64,000 nucleotides of DNA from Prosopocoilus inquinatus (Eukaryota; Arthropoda; Insecta; Coleoptera; Lucanidae): assembly GCA_036172665.1 (NCBI GenBank), contig CM069874.1:53054707-53118706 (forward strand). The letters run 5' to 3'. The translations under genes and the position numbers were made by a program. Of the stretch, positions 12,601 to 24,600 are shown piece after piece. The notes below the pieces were generated by a model. The model did no database searches, had not been told where the DNA came from, and saw only the letters and a program-made list of their open reading frames with translations. Position 1 is the first letter of the stretch; the number at the start of each line of letters is the position of its first letter.

Positions 12601-15600
12601 TATAAACCTATAGCGAAACGTTGTGTTGGTATTTCCATCATATTTCTGTCCGATCGAGATTAGAAAAAATTGTACTTGCAATTTTCATCGGACAAGAATC
12701 AACTTCAATTATTAAATAAAATTCTATAAGAACTTTGACTAGAGTATATTATAAGACAAATTGAATGTACATTATTTATTAACAACTATTTTTTTGGAAA
12801 TCAAGAGTGAAGAACAAAATCAAACGATTTATAAATCGACGGAACAAACGTCATATTTTCGATTTGTGAACACAATATCCGATTTAGCACTTTATTTACG
12901 TAAATAAAATCATTTATAAATCATATCATTTAGAGTTCTTTATAATTAATTTTGGCGGGCACATGTGCCTGGCTGAGTAGCGAAAGCGAACAGCGCTGCA
13001 GTTAAACGAACATGTGGAGGTCAAGTTATGTTTTCATTCAAGAAATGTTAATTCAAAATTATTTGTTTTCACTGACTATTTGTTTTTACACAGTATTTTT
13101 ATCTAAATTCCATCATACCAACTATTATAAATATAAAAACGGTTAAAAAAAATATATTATATACAGCGTGTCTCTATAGCTATGTCTTTAATTGAAACCA
13201 CAAATAGTTATACAACTATTGGTCAGATAGCAATAATAACGCAGATAAAAATTATTTTACTTTTTCATAGAAATTGTTTGAGGGTCGCTGAATGCAGATT
13301 AATGTTCCGGCAGAGCTTGGTTTTCAGCTATTCTCCGACTTTCGAGGCCATAAAAAGTCATAAAAACGCAGACCATGGCCTAATGCACAGATATTATACT
13401 TAAGGCAGGTCAAGCATCGTGTTTTTTGTTAATTTTAAAAACAGATAAATTTTGTAACTAGGTAAGTTCTTAATAGTTTAAAATATTCTGTGCCTGTTGC
13501 ATTAATTGTTGATTAATTTTGTGCTAATTCGTACTTTAACAGTTAAATTAAAAAAATTCATCTGAAAGCGATCGAAAAAGTGGAAATTCTTACATCATAT
13601 TAATTTGTAAATTGTCAGTAATTAACTTACATTGTTGATTACTAAAGTTTATTGTATTTATACAGCAAAAATAAATTTGTTTCTTTATTAAAACTTCGAA
13701 TAAACGACGAAATAAACGTCTGCACTAGGCGAGAGCTTTTATGTCTTTATGGTTTAAGCCGACGCAGAAATTCAGGTTCCATATTATCCTTATAAAAACA
13801 TGTATTTTGTGTTGGAATGTAAACAATTAATAAAATAATTCGATTAAGAGCTAGCGAAATTATTCAATCACTTATTTTGAACACATAGATTATTGTGTGT
13901 ACAGGCAATCTAATTTATTTAAATTTTTCATCGTACCATACTCCAATTTTTGCTTTCCGTTTTTACAACAGGAATAGTTTCTGTTCTTGAAATACTTATT
14001 CTGCAGCTATTAGTGCGATAATTAAAAAATAATTTCACGCAGTTTCAACGCAAAATATACAAAACTAGCGTATGAATATGTTTAATTACTTCAGCAAAAA
14101 TCTAACAAAATCTACTCGTTTTTAACGTAATTGTTATTTTCTATTACAAAGAGGTCTGTAAACAAACATCGTTCTGTTGGCGATGATCCGGGGGAGAGTG
14201 GTATCATACGCCAGCATACGATATCGTAATAACTTGCTGCAGTGACAGCAAGACCGATGAAATTTACTATCACTACGTTCTTACTTATCGCATGTTGAAA
14301 ATACAAATAAATATGCCGATGTCCGCAAGTCTGATTCATATTCGTATACAATAAGACCTTGACCTAGTTTTTCTAAACGTAAATAAAAAGTTTTATTGCA
14401 GTTTTTTGCTTTTATCGGAATAAATTGTTGAAACAAGTCGTAAATCAAGCAGAGGTTTCAAAACAACGTGACTGCGGTCGCTAGTGATAGGTCAGTTTTT
14501 CATTTTTGGGAAAAAATGTCAGATTTGGAGAATTAATCTCTTATGTAACAAGGAACTTACAGTTTCATTGAAAGACAGAGGTTTTGAGGGGTCTAGGACA
14601 ATTCGCCATCGCCGATTTGTCGTCGTCAATTCACCGTCGCCGATTCGTCGTAGGTACAATTCACCGCCGGAAAACTCGCCGTCGATAAATTCGCCGTCAG
14701 CGATTAAAGTTTTAAGTCCAGGTACATATCCAAATAATAATATACCGATAATTATATGTAAATAAAATAAAGAAGTTAACATAATTAATGGAAAATAAAA
14801 TAATTTGTTATTAATTAAATGTGATACATAGATAAAGAAACAGATAAAAAAATTTGGTCTTCCAGGAAGTGTTTCTTATTCTTCAGGGTGTTCGTAAAAT
14901 CCTCCAATTCTTCTTTTTTATATTTTCAGATTCTGCTCAAAATCATATTGATTTTCATATCATTCAAAATCACTACACATCAAAAGTCGACTGCTTTCAA
15001 AATATTGATTCATGAAAGTTCGTCATTTTAAAATTATAAATTGAAAAAGGGGTTCCATTAAAAAAAAAAATAGAATTATGATTATGTGTACGTCCAGCAC
15101 CAATTTGTTCGTAATTTTGTGTCTTACGGTGGTCGCACTGTAATTAGGAATTTATTTTAACTTGAAATAGAAAAACAATAGTAAAGTCCATTTTAATTTA
15201 CTTGAAACGTACTGAAATTATAGTAATTTTTTGCAATTCGTAGGTATAACTTGGATATTATCTAAAATGGTCAGAAAGTGTTTTATGAAGCTAAATAAAG
15301 CAGTAACATGGGACGGCGAATTGGGCGGACGGTAAATTGGATCAACGACGAATTAGTTCTACGACGAATTGGCGACGGTGAATCGGCGACGGAGAGTTGG
15401 CGACGGCGAATCGTCCCATCCCCGGTTTTGAGACACCTGTATATGTGCTAGTAGCGAAAAAATAATATTATAAACCACGGGTCCGAAGATTTTTATAACC
15501 GAGCGCGCAGTCTTCTCACCCTTGGTATAAGTATAAGTACTATTCTGTTTATAAAAAAAGAACTTGCCTTAATCTTTCATACGTAATCGCTATTGTCTCC

Positions 15601-18600
15601 GTGGGCATATTTTCTGCTACAAAATCCTTATAAATCGGCCTAAGTTTTTCTCTGACGTTGTCCATAATTAATTGAATATTCGCTTTTGGATACTACAAAT
15701 GTAATTGTGATTTTTTGTTTGTGTTTTTTTTTCAGCTTAATCATAAGTACGTACTTCATTCCCATTTAGTTCCATATAACGTAAAGCATACTCATCTGCG
15801 TCGATGAGCACAAAGTGGAAGCTGTTTATAATTAGCTGTGACCCTACGTACATGTGTTGCGGAGTATAATACTTGGGGGGTTTGCTTGTAAACATAGGTT
15901 GTCCAGGCATTTTAACTTTATCCCTTTTGAAGAACTGATCCCTGGGAAATCCTTAAAAGACACGTGCTTTTTGTTGGTTTTCTTTATCGTCATTAAGTCT
16001 GTTCCAGCAACAGTTTTCGACTAGTTCGAGACCGTCAAAAGCATGCACACGTCAAAGTTGTTGTTGTCGATGGTGCTATAAAAATCGGTCATTACTTCGG
16101 TGGCCAACTGCTTGTGACGGTTCCGGGCTAGTCAGAAACTGTTGCTGTAATAAACATGTTATCAACTCTTACCTGAATTTTCTTGTGAAAGTTCGTAAAC
16201 TGCAATGGTATCATCTGAAAGATGGTAAGAAACAATAAATATTCTGTCACAGTTTTCAGGAATCCGTGATATCATGCGTGCTTCAAAACGCAATATGTGA
16301 CTGTCTAGTCCGGCTCTGTCGAACTTTAAGAATTTTTTGAAATCTCGATGTGGTGGCTTTAACTCGACGGTGACGCAGTTTTGTGCAGAATCTTCGTGTG
16401 TTCCGAAGCCATTCCACGGTGGTAATTCTCTTTCAATTGGAGCTTGATGACAATCCACTGCGTCTGGATCTACAGGTTTATTTACCGGATTAAATCCGTC
16501 CATTCCATACTTTGAACGGTAATACTCTTTGGTAAACGGATCACAGTCAGTCAGGACGATTTCACGCCCATAACAATTTATTATGCCACCAATCATCAAG
16601 TCAGTTTCTTTGTAGTATTCTTTTTTTTCTTTACCACAATCTAGTGGGTCTACTATGTATCGACCACCTTGTAACCCTGGGCCCAACACGTTGAGCACGG
16701 TGAAATGCGAAGTCGCACCTGGTCCAGGTAATGTGCTATAATTTTTCAGCAGTTTGGAACGTTTCAGGAACATGAAACCCGTGTCTCTTCCGGCGTTCGG
16801 TGGTACGATCTCTTTCATTTCCATTGTATCATCTGCTAGGTAATAATAAATTTCAAGATCGTGTATAATACCATATTCTGATTCCCTGTCGTCCCAATAA
16901 CCATAAAATTTCAAAACCTCAAAAATTACAAATCTTAATCTTACGGAAAAACTATCAACATCATAGGTACAAAGTTTTGACCTAACTTAATGGAAAAATA
17001 AATTAATAAACTGAAGAGCATAACATAGCCTCGTTTCCAATTTTTAATTTTTTTTTTTTTTTGATTCCCAAAACAAGAATAAGTTAATCTGATTTAGAGG
17101 AACTATAAGAAAAGTTAAAATTATAACTAAAATCTAATAAATAAGAAAAACAAACAATCTAAAGAAAATGTATGCTGAACTTAAGGGCCTTTCCAGACGG
17201 GCTAACAACAGTCACGCCACCGCACAGTGGTCGAAACGCCTAATCTAGCTGTGCAAAATTCAAAGCATAAAAGTTTATTGATTTTAATGATTTGAAAAAT
17301 AGTTTTTAAATAAAATTTATGCATTTTCACTTTCTTCATTCCAGATGAAAAAAAAAAATTGTAATTATTTGTGTAACTAAGGATTGGGTTTTTAAATACA
17401 TATAAAAAACAGTAAACGAAATAATCATATTCGTCTTAAGCCTGAAAATGTGTTATTTTTAATCATTTTGTTTCAATTTCGGTTTTTCCAAACTTTCCTC
17501 TAATTGAACATTGAAGATACCATGATGTTAAAAAAGAAAAGAAAAGAAGTGAATGAGTGCTCGGGCTGAACGGACGTGTTTTTTAAACGCTCTGCAAAAG
17601 TGGCCTATTTATCGCTGTGAAAGTGATTTTTTAAGAACTGCTGACATCACAATATTATTTGCGATGATTATATACATTACATTAAATTAAATAAATAGTA
17701 ATTAAGTAATTTCAATATACATAATTGCTACACGGTTTTGCAGTGCATGTGCTCTTATCGGTCTGTTGAATCGCGCGCTGTGACAAAAACTAAACCTTAA
17801 GGGGGAGCGCGACATATACCAGAGTATTGCGAATTCAATAGTGCGTAGAAATTAAATATTTCCATGAAAAATGCACCTATTGTTTTGAAATTTGACATAC
17901 GCATTGCTGAACCCTTTATTTATGGCGCTAAAGACTTAAAATCGACAATTTACTTTATATTTTTGTATAAATAATATTTATATTGAACACTATATTTGAA
18001 ACTGTATACACCCTGTCCGTTTTTCGAGTACCACTATGGGGATCTCGCTTATCTTAAGAGATACGAAGTTGGTTAAATTAGGGCAAAGTTGCGCATTTTC
18101 GTGCTGAATAATAATCTAAAAAGAAATTTGAAATATCTTCAATAGTTTTGAAGATAACGCAAAAAAACCAAAATTTCTGATTTTCGTTTTTAATTTTTTT
18201 ATGATAAACTAATCTTTCTAGACATTTCTAACGAAGACATTATTCAGACACTTTTTTATGGAGAATTCGAATATGTCATACACTTTTCAATAAATCTCAA
18301 GATGGCGGAGAAACACCTGTCAACTTCATTTTTTCTTATGGACGCCATTTTGGATTTTAATATTTTGAGATTAGATTTTTTTTTCTCTTTACAACGATGT
18401 ATCACACGCGATGGTTCAATCTCATATTTTTGCCAAAAATTCAATTTTTCCTTTTTTGCCAAGAATGCTTTGGAAAAACAAAAAACGTTCGTTTGACAGT
18501 TTGAACCTATTTTGAGTCTTATCATTTATGTTTGTGCTAAACTAATCGTACTAGATATTTCTAACCAAAATATTATTCAGACAGTTCTTTATTGACTATG

Positions 18601-21600
18601 AAAGTAACATCATAACATGTGTTCAAATTGCCCACCTCCTAATTCTAAACACAGTGCCACTCTTTTCTTGAGATTTGCTATAGCTCTCGCCACATCCCTC
18701 CTTCTAATCTTGTACCTCAGAGTGGTGACAATTCTTTGACGAAGTTCATCAAGGTCGGCTGGCAATGTTTTATAAATATTATTTTTCATTGTCCCCCATA
18801 AAAAATAGTCTAAGGGAGACATGTCAGGAGACCGCGCCGGCCAGGGTACGTCGCCATTATTAGCAATAACATGGTTGGGGAATATTTCCGACAAGCATTC
18901 CCTAACCCTCATAGCATTATGGGGCGGTGCGCCATCTTGCTGGAACCAGATGGTGTTCAAACGATGAAGAGGAATGTTGTCGTCAATAAAATCCGTTAGG
19001 AATGTCCTTAGAAAATTGAGGTACCGATCAGCATTTAAAGTCTCTTCGTAAATAAAAGGACCTATTATCGTATCGCCCAATAAACCGACCCATACATTAA
19101 GGCTAAAACGTATTTGTGGTCGCCGTGCTTGAAATTGATGTGGATTTTCAATTGACCAGTAATGTTCATTATGGCGATTAAACATTGCTGCATTGGTGAA
19201 TTTACATTCATCAGACCATATGATGTTATTAAGAAAAGTAGGGTTTTCCTGAATCTTATTATTTACAAACGTGCAAAAAGCTAACCGTCGTTCATAATCC
19301 CCAGGATGAAGTGTTTGAGTAATATGAATTGCCCAAGGTCGATATTTGTGTTTTCTAAGGGTTCTCCAAACAACTTGATGTGACGGCAAATTCAGCTGGG
19401 CTGCAATTTCCCTTGAGGAAACAGATGGATTGTGTTGCACCTAATTAAGAATTAAATGATGAATACGTATTTTAGTCTTTGTAATCATGTAAAATGTTTA
19501 CCACTTGTAAAATTTCCTGTTCATATTCATTGGGCCTATCGCCATATTTCCGTCTAGGTTTCTTAAACGAACCACATTCGCCCAAGTTTCTATGTAGCAA
19601 AGAAAAATAGCTCAAACAAGGTTGTTGCCGCTCAGGATAACGCTGCAAATATTTTGCAGCAGCCACGTGGGTATTTCGATGCGAAGTGTAGTAAATTTGA
19701 ATCATATCTCTTTGTTCTTGGCTTGAAAAAGGCATTTTCGCGATAAAACTAGCGCAAACGTAAAGACAAGACTTGAAATATCATCAAACTGTCAAACTTT
19801 TGTTCACAACAAACGAACGTTTTTTGTTTTTCCAAAGCATTCTTGGCAAAAAAGGAAAAATTGAATTTTTGGCAAAAATATGAGATTGAACCATCGCGTG
19901 TGATACATCGTTGTAAAGAGAAAAAAAAATCTAATCTCAAAATATTAAAATCCAAAATGGCGTCCATAAGAAAAAATGAAGTTGACAGGTGTTTCTCCGC
20001 CATCTTGAGATTTATTGAAAAGTGTATGACATATTCGAATTCTCCATAAAAAAGTGTCTGAATAATGTCTTCGTTAGAAATGTCTAGAAAGATTAGTTTA
20101 TCATAAAAAAATTAAAAACGAAAATCAGAAATTTTGGTTTTTTTGCGTTATCTTCAAAACTATTGAAGATATTTCAAATTTCTTTTTAGATTATTATTCA
20201 GCACGAAAATGCGCAACTTTGCCCTAATTTAACCAACTTCGTATCTCTTAAGATAAGCGAGATCCCCATAGTGGTACTCGAAAAACGGACAGGGTGTATA
20301 TTCAATGTTACTTTGAAAAATATGAAAAAACCTTTCTTTACAGTAATGTAATTTATGTTGTAGTTTAATTTAGTAAAGTCAGAAAAGTAAAAAAAATGTT
20401 AGAAAACCAGTTATTTAATAAATAAAATTTTAAATTCCATTCTTTTCGAACAGATGGCGCAGTATTTGAAATGAATTATCAACCGCGCTAGCTCCGCCCC
20501 ATGGTAAGTTTTAACCGGTTTTAACCAGTTGACTAAACTTGACAGTTTTAGCATACATTTCAAAGCCGAAATGAAATTTTACAATTCGCACTTATTAATA
20601 TAATTGTTCTTTTTGTTAACTCCTAGCCTCATGCTACGTTCTGCTAAGAATTTTAAGCACATTTTTATTTCTAATAACCAACTACGTAATTCAATATAAA
20701 ATAAACATTACCAGAATAAGAGGCGCGTCATTAATTTAATTATTTTAATATACAGGGTGAGTTTTTTTCAATGTTTAGCACGGGGATCTTGGAAACTAGC
20801 AGAGTTAGAGAGATGGTTAAATGAAGATTTGTAGTTTTAGGTAGTCAGTTTAATATAGTTTTTGTTTCTTATTTAAAGTTCATGGCTGGCTAGATATTTC
20901 AAAAAAACTGATTTTCTATAATTTCGTTAAATGCAAATAGCTCGGTTATCCTTGATTTTAGAGAAAAGTTGTAAAGGCAAAAGTTATACTGAATTATGTT
21001 CTTAAGTAACTAGTCGAACTAAATTTTCCGTATAAATTCCTATTTTCGAGTTATGATATAAAGTTCGGTTTTTTTAATGGAAACCCTAATAGGCCATGAT
21101 TGCAAAAAAAATGGCGTTTTTTTACCTTTCCAGCGATGTATCATTCGATATGTTTATTTAAAAAAATAACGGATATTCGGCAGTTTTTCATTGAAATTGT
21201 TAATATGGTTGGCCATGGGAACAAATGTTTATTTGTATAAGTAAAACAGTGACTTCCTACGATCGATATGACATTGTAGTAGGATAGAAAAATTGAAGCG
21301 GATTACATCGCCCGAAAATATGGTGCGCTTAGACTTGAGCACAACGAGCTGAGTATACGCGCACGGCATTTGTTCGCGGTCACGAGCATTTATTTTCTGG
21401 CGCATATGCTGATCAAGTTGTTCGCGCACACAATGGACGACAAAATACTAGCGGCTGTGTAATTGTGATTCATATTTCAATTAAAAAAAGAATTTCGAAC
21501 GAGACGTCGACTTTCCTGGCAAGCGCCTACTTTTTATAAGAGACAAAATAAATTACTCTACTTATTATTTAGTGTCAGAGAGTTGTTATAAGTAATTCAA

Positions 21601-24600
21601 AAATTTTACTGCAACAACTAAAATCGTCCCAAGAAACATTTTCTCTTTTTTTGTGCTTCCGCACTGTCTAAATTTTCGATATTTAATTTTTTCACTAGCT
21701 CCTGGTAGGTCATCTTTTAAAAATAATATTTTGCGTGGTCACCCCGGGTCGCAACAGTGTGCGTACTCTCATAACAATACAGCAAAAGAAATATTCTTCG
21801 CCGCGCTATATGTGCGACAACCTTTATACCTACGGCTTTTAGTAAAAACCGAATCGAAAGATAAGAGTTTTTAGGCTAAGTAGAAGGCAATCAAAATTTG
21901 ACAATCTCAAACTATTGCAAACAAAAAATGTCGGGCCAATCAAATCTAACCGTAGACATAGCCGATTCATCTGCTCATGTGGATGCGCAGTCTTTACCGC
22001 CATTTGAGAGTTTGCCTTTTGTGTATTCTGTGGTATAAGATTGTCAACATTATATTTAAATTACTTGTTATTTATTGTTTAAATTAATACAGGTATGGGT
22101 TACGTATATGTTATTACACGTCCATACGTCTAATTCCAAAGTAGTTTGCCATACATTAGGTATTTATCTTGGAATTAAAAATATTTCTGGGTCTATGCAT
22201 TGGCGCAACCCCACTCCTGGCGTGACATCACAAAATTCTATTTATGGAATATTTCTATCTCGCTTCTCGTCACATTTTGGTCGGTCAAGACCACGCCCTC
22301 CAGTGTTCCTCACCCCTTACCGTCGCCCCGCAGGAGAAACTTTAAAGAAAGTTGCGCACCCCCTTAACAAAAAGACTTTGCAATTAATAAACTTTTCTTA
22401 CATCCGCGTCCTCAAGAAAAAGAGGTGCATGAATTTAAAAATGAACTTAAATGAAAATATAGACGTAAATATTTGTGTCTTTTGCAAATTACAATTCGTA
22501 GAGGCAAAATCCGTTACACAATGCACGTCTTGCAAAAAATATTGTCATCACAAGTGTGGCGGCGTGAAAGAATCAAGAGGTATTCATATGAAGACGAATT
22601 GGAAATGCGTCGTATGTGAACCAACTGAGAATAAATCAACACAGGAAAACTTGGATTATGAATCTGATATTAGTAAGACACACCAATTGACTAGCAACAC
22701 CCGTAAACGTAGCAAGGCAGAACCTTCAGCATCCTGCAGCGATGTTGTAATGGAGGATTTATACAAGTTGTTCAAAGATATTTGTGTACAGTACGAGCAC
22801 ATAAAAATTAAACTGGAATTAACAATTAAAGAAAATCAAACATTGAAAGATGATGTTGCACGTTTAAATTGTACGGTAAATGACAATTTTAATGAAATTA
22901 AGTCTGAAGTAAAAACTATGCGTGAAAATATAAACCAACACAACACTGAAGTAAGTGAGTCACGTAAAAATGATGAAACCAAGGGGTTTGAAGAATTGAA
23001 GGAAGAAAATGATCAGTTGAAGAGAGAGATTAAAGCCATGAAAGAAGAATTAAAAAGAAACATTTCTGTTACGGAGGCTGACAAAAATTTTAAACTGGAA
23101 GTTCTAAAGGAGTTAAAAAATGTTAGAGAAGATGTACGAAAGGAAAATAATGATGTAGTTAAAAGTAAACCACTCAAGAAAGCGCCCACCTATAAAGAAG
23201 CACTTTTGAGGGACGTTGTGATAATTCAACCCAAAATCCAACAAGAATGCAAGCAAACAGTAGCAACGCTGCAAAATAAAGTGAAACCTAGTGAGATCTC
23301 AGTTGGCATAAGCAATGTCAAAAATTTAAAAGAAGGTGCAGTTGTGGTAACATGCAGTAACAGCGAAGGTAAAAATAGACTTAAGGATGAAGCAATAAAT
23401 AAATTAGGAGATAATTACATAGTTAGAATTTCAAAAACTAGGAATCCCACCATTAAAATAGTCGGCATGTCTGAACAATGCAGCAAGGAGGAGTTGAGAA
23501 ATAGTATCATAAATCAAAACGACAATATTGAGGATAAAATGAAACTTTTCGATGTAAAACTGTGTAAAAAAATGAAACAGAAGTTTATGGCAATTGTTGA
23601 GATTAACGGGGATCTGTTCAGAGATATAATGATTGCAAGAGAGGGTAAGCTTAACGTCGGTTGGGATCGTTGTACAGTTTATGAGCACATTAGTATTCTA
23701 AGATGTTTTCGATGTGGAAGACTGAATCATGTAGCCACAGATTGCAAGCATGAAGAGAGATGCATAAAATGTGGAAACGTAGAACACAAAAGCGACAGCT
23801 GTGTTAATAGTGACAATAAATGTATAAACTGTGAAGAAAACAACAAAAAGCTGAACTTGAATCTTAATATAAATCATTCCCCACTTGATAACGAATGCGC
23901 AGTTATTGATAGAATTAAGCAGTCTCTAAGTAAGAAAACCGACTATGGGGCATAGCCATTACTGCAAACGAAGCATGAAACGAGCAACGACGATCTGGAG
24001 GAAGAAGAAAAACTTATAATCACTCATCTTAACATTAGAAGTATTAGAACTAAATGCCACGTGCTGGAAGCCTTTTTGGAGGATATAAATCCAGATGTCT
24101 TATGTCTCAGTGAACACTGGCTAGGGCTCCACGAAGAAGTTACCTTGAGTAATTATTTACTAGCGTGCTCTTTTAATAGGAAAAATAAACGTGGTGGCGG
24201 TGTTTGCATTTTCATAAAAGAAACCATTTGTATCTCGAAATTGTTTTGCGAATCAGTGGAGGAGGTATGTGAGATCGCTGCTTGTGTTTTACGCATCGCT
24301 CATAAAAAATATTTAATTGTTGTGGTGTATAAACCTCCTCAGGCTGACGAATCGCTTTTCTTCGATCACTTAGATCACCAGCTTCTGAAGATGTACAATC
24401 TCGCAGAGTATCACTTTGTATGCGGCGACTTCAACATAGATACCCTAACTCCATCGACATCATCCAGTAGACTTGTAGATTTCATGAAAGAGTATGGTTT
24501 TCATATGTTGGTGAAAACTAGCACTAGAATTGCCAGTAATTCCCAGAGCTGTATTGATAATATATTTACTGATGTACATTGCAATATTCAAGTTGGCGAT

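Larger units (their letters stand above)
6615..15567 (-). other. EFHC intron 7 (8.95 kb), GC-AG type, TE-filled
   Basis: The donor is AG|GCAAGT and the acceptor tgttttag. The intron holds an M16 peptidase fragment on the opposite strand, a Tc1 relic, two hairpin MITEs, an inverted PLE pair with a foldback element, and the subterminal-array element at 14576-15435. A degenerate copy of the PLE-A terminus is at about 7147-7260 (ccgatgaaaattgtaagta ... accggacagaatta). Between 12713 and 14575 I see no gene or defined element, only AT-rich sequence with a possible MITE scrap near 12955. Confidence 0.75.

Noticed and set aside
13182..13403. 73-codon open frame on +
   Set aside because: No protein-like composition, no splice or homology support.
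15960..16160. Coding-looking stretch in EFHC intron 5, - strand (LATEVMTDFYSTIDNNNFDV)
   Set aside because: Stops in every frame and no family I can name; it is removed as an intron since exons 5 and 6 join in phase.
18302..20049. 64-89-codon open frames in the mariner inverted repeats
   Set aside because: Mirror copies of the same DNA in the two repeats; no protein-like features and inside the transposon ends.
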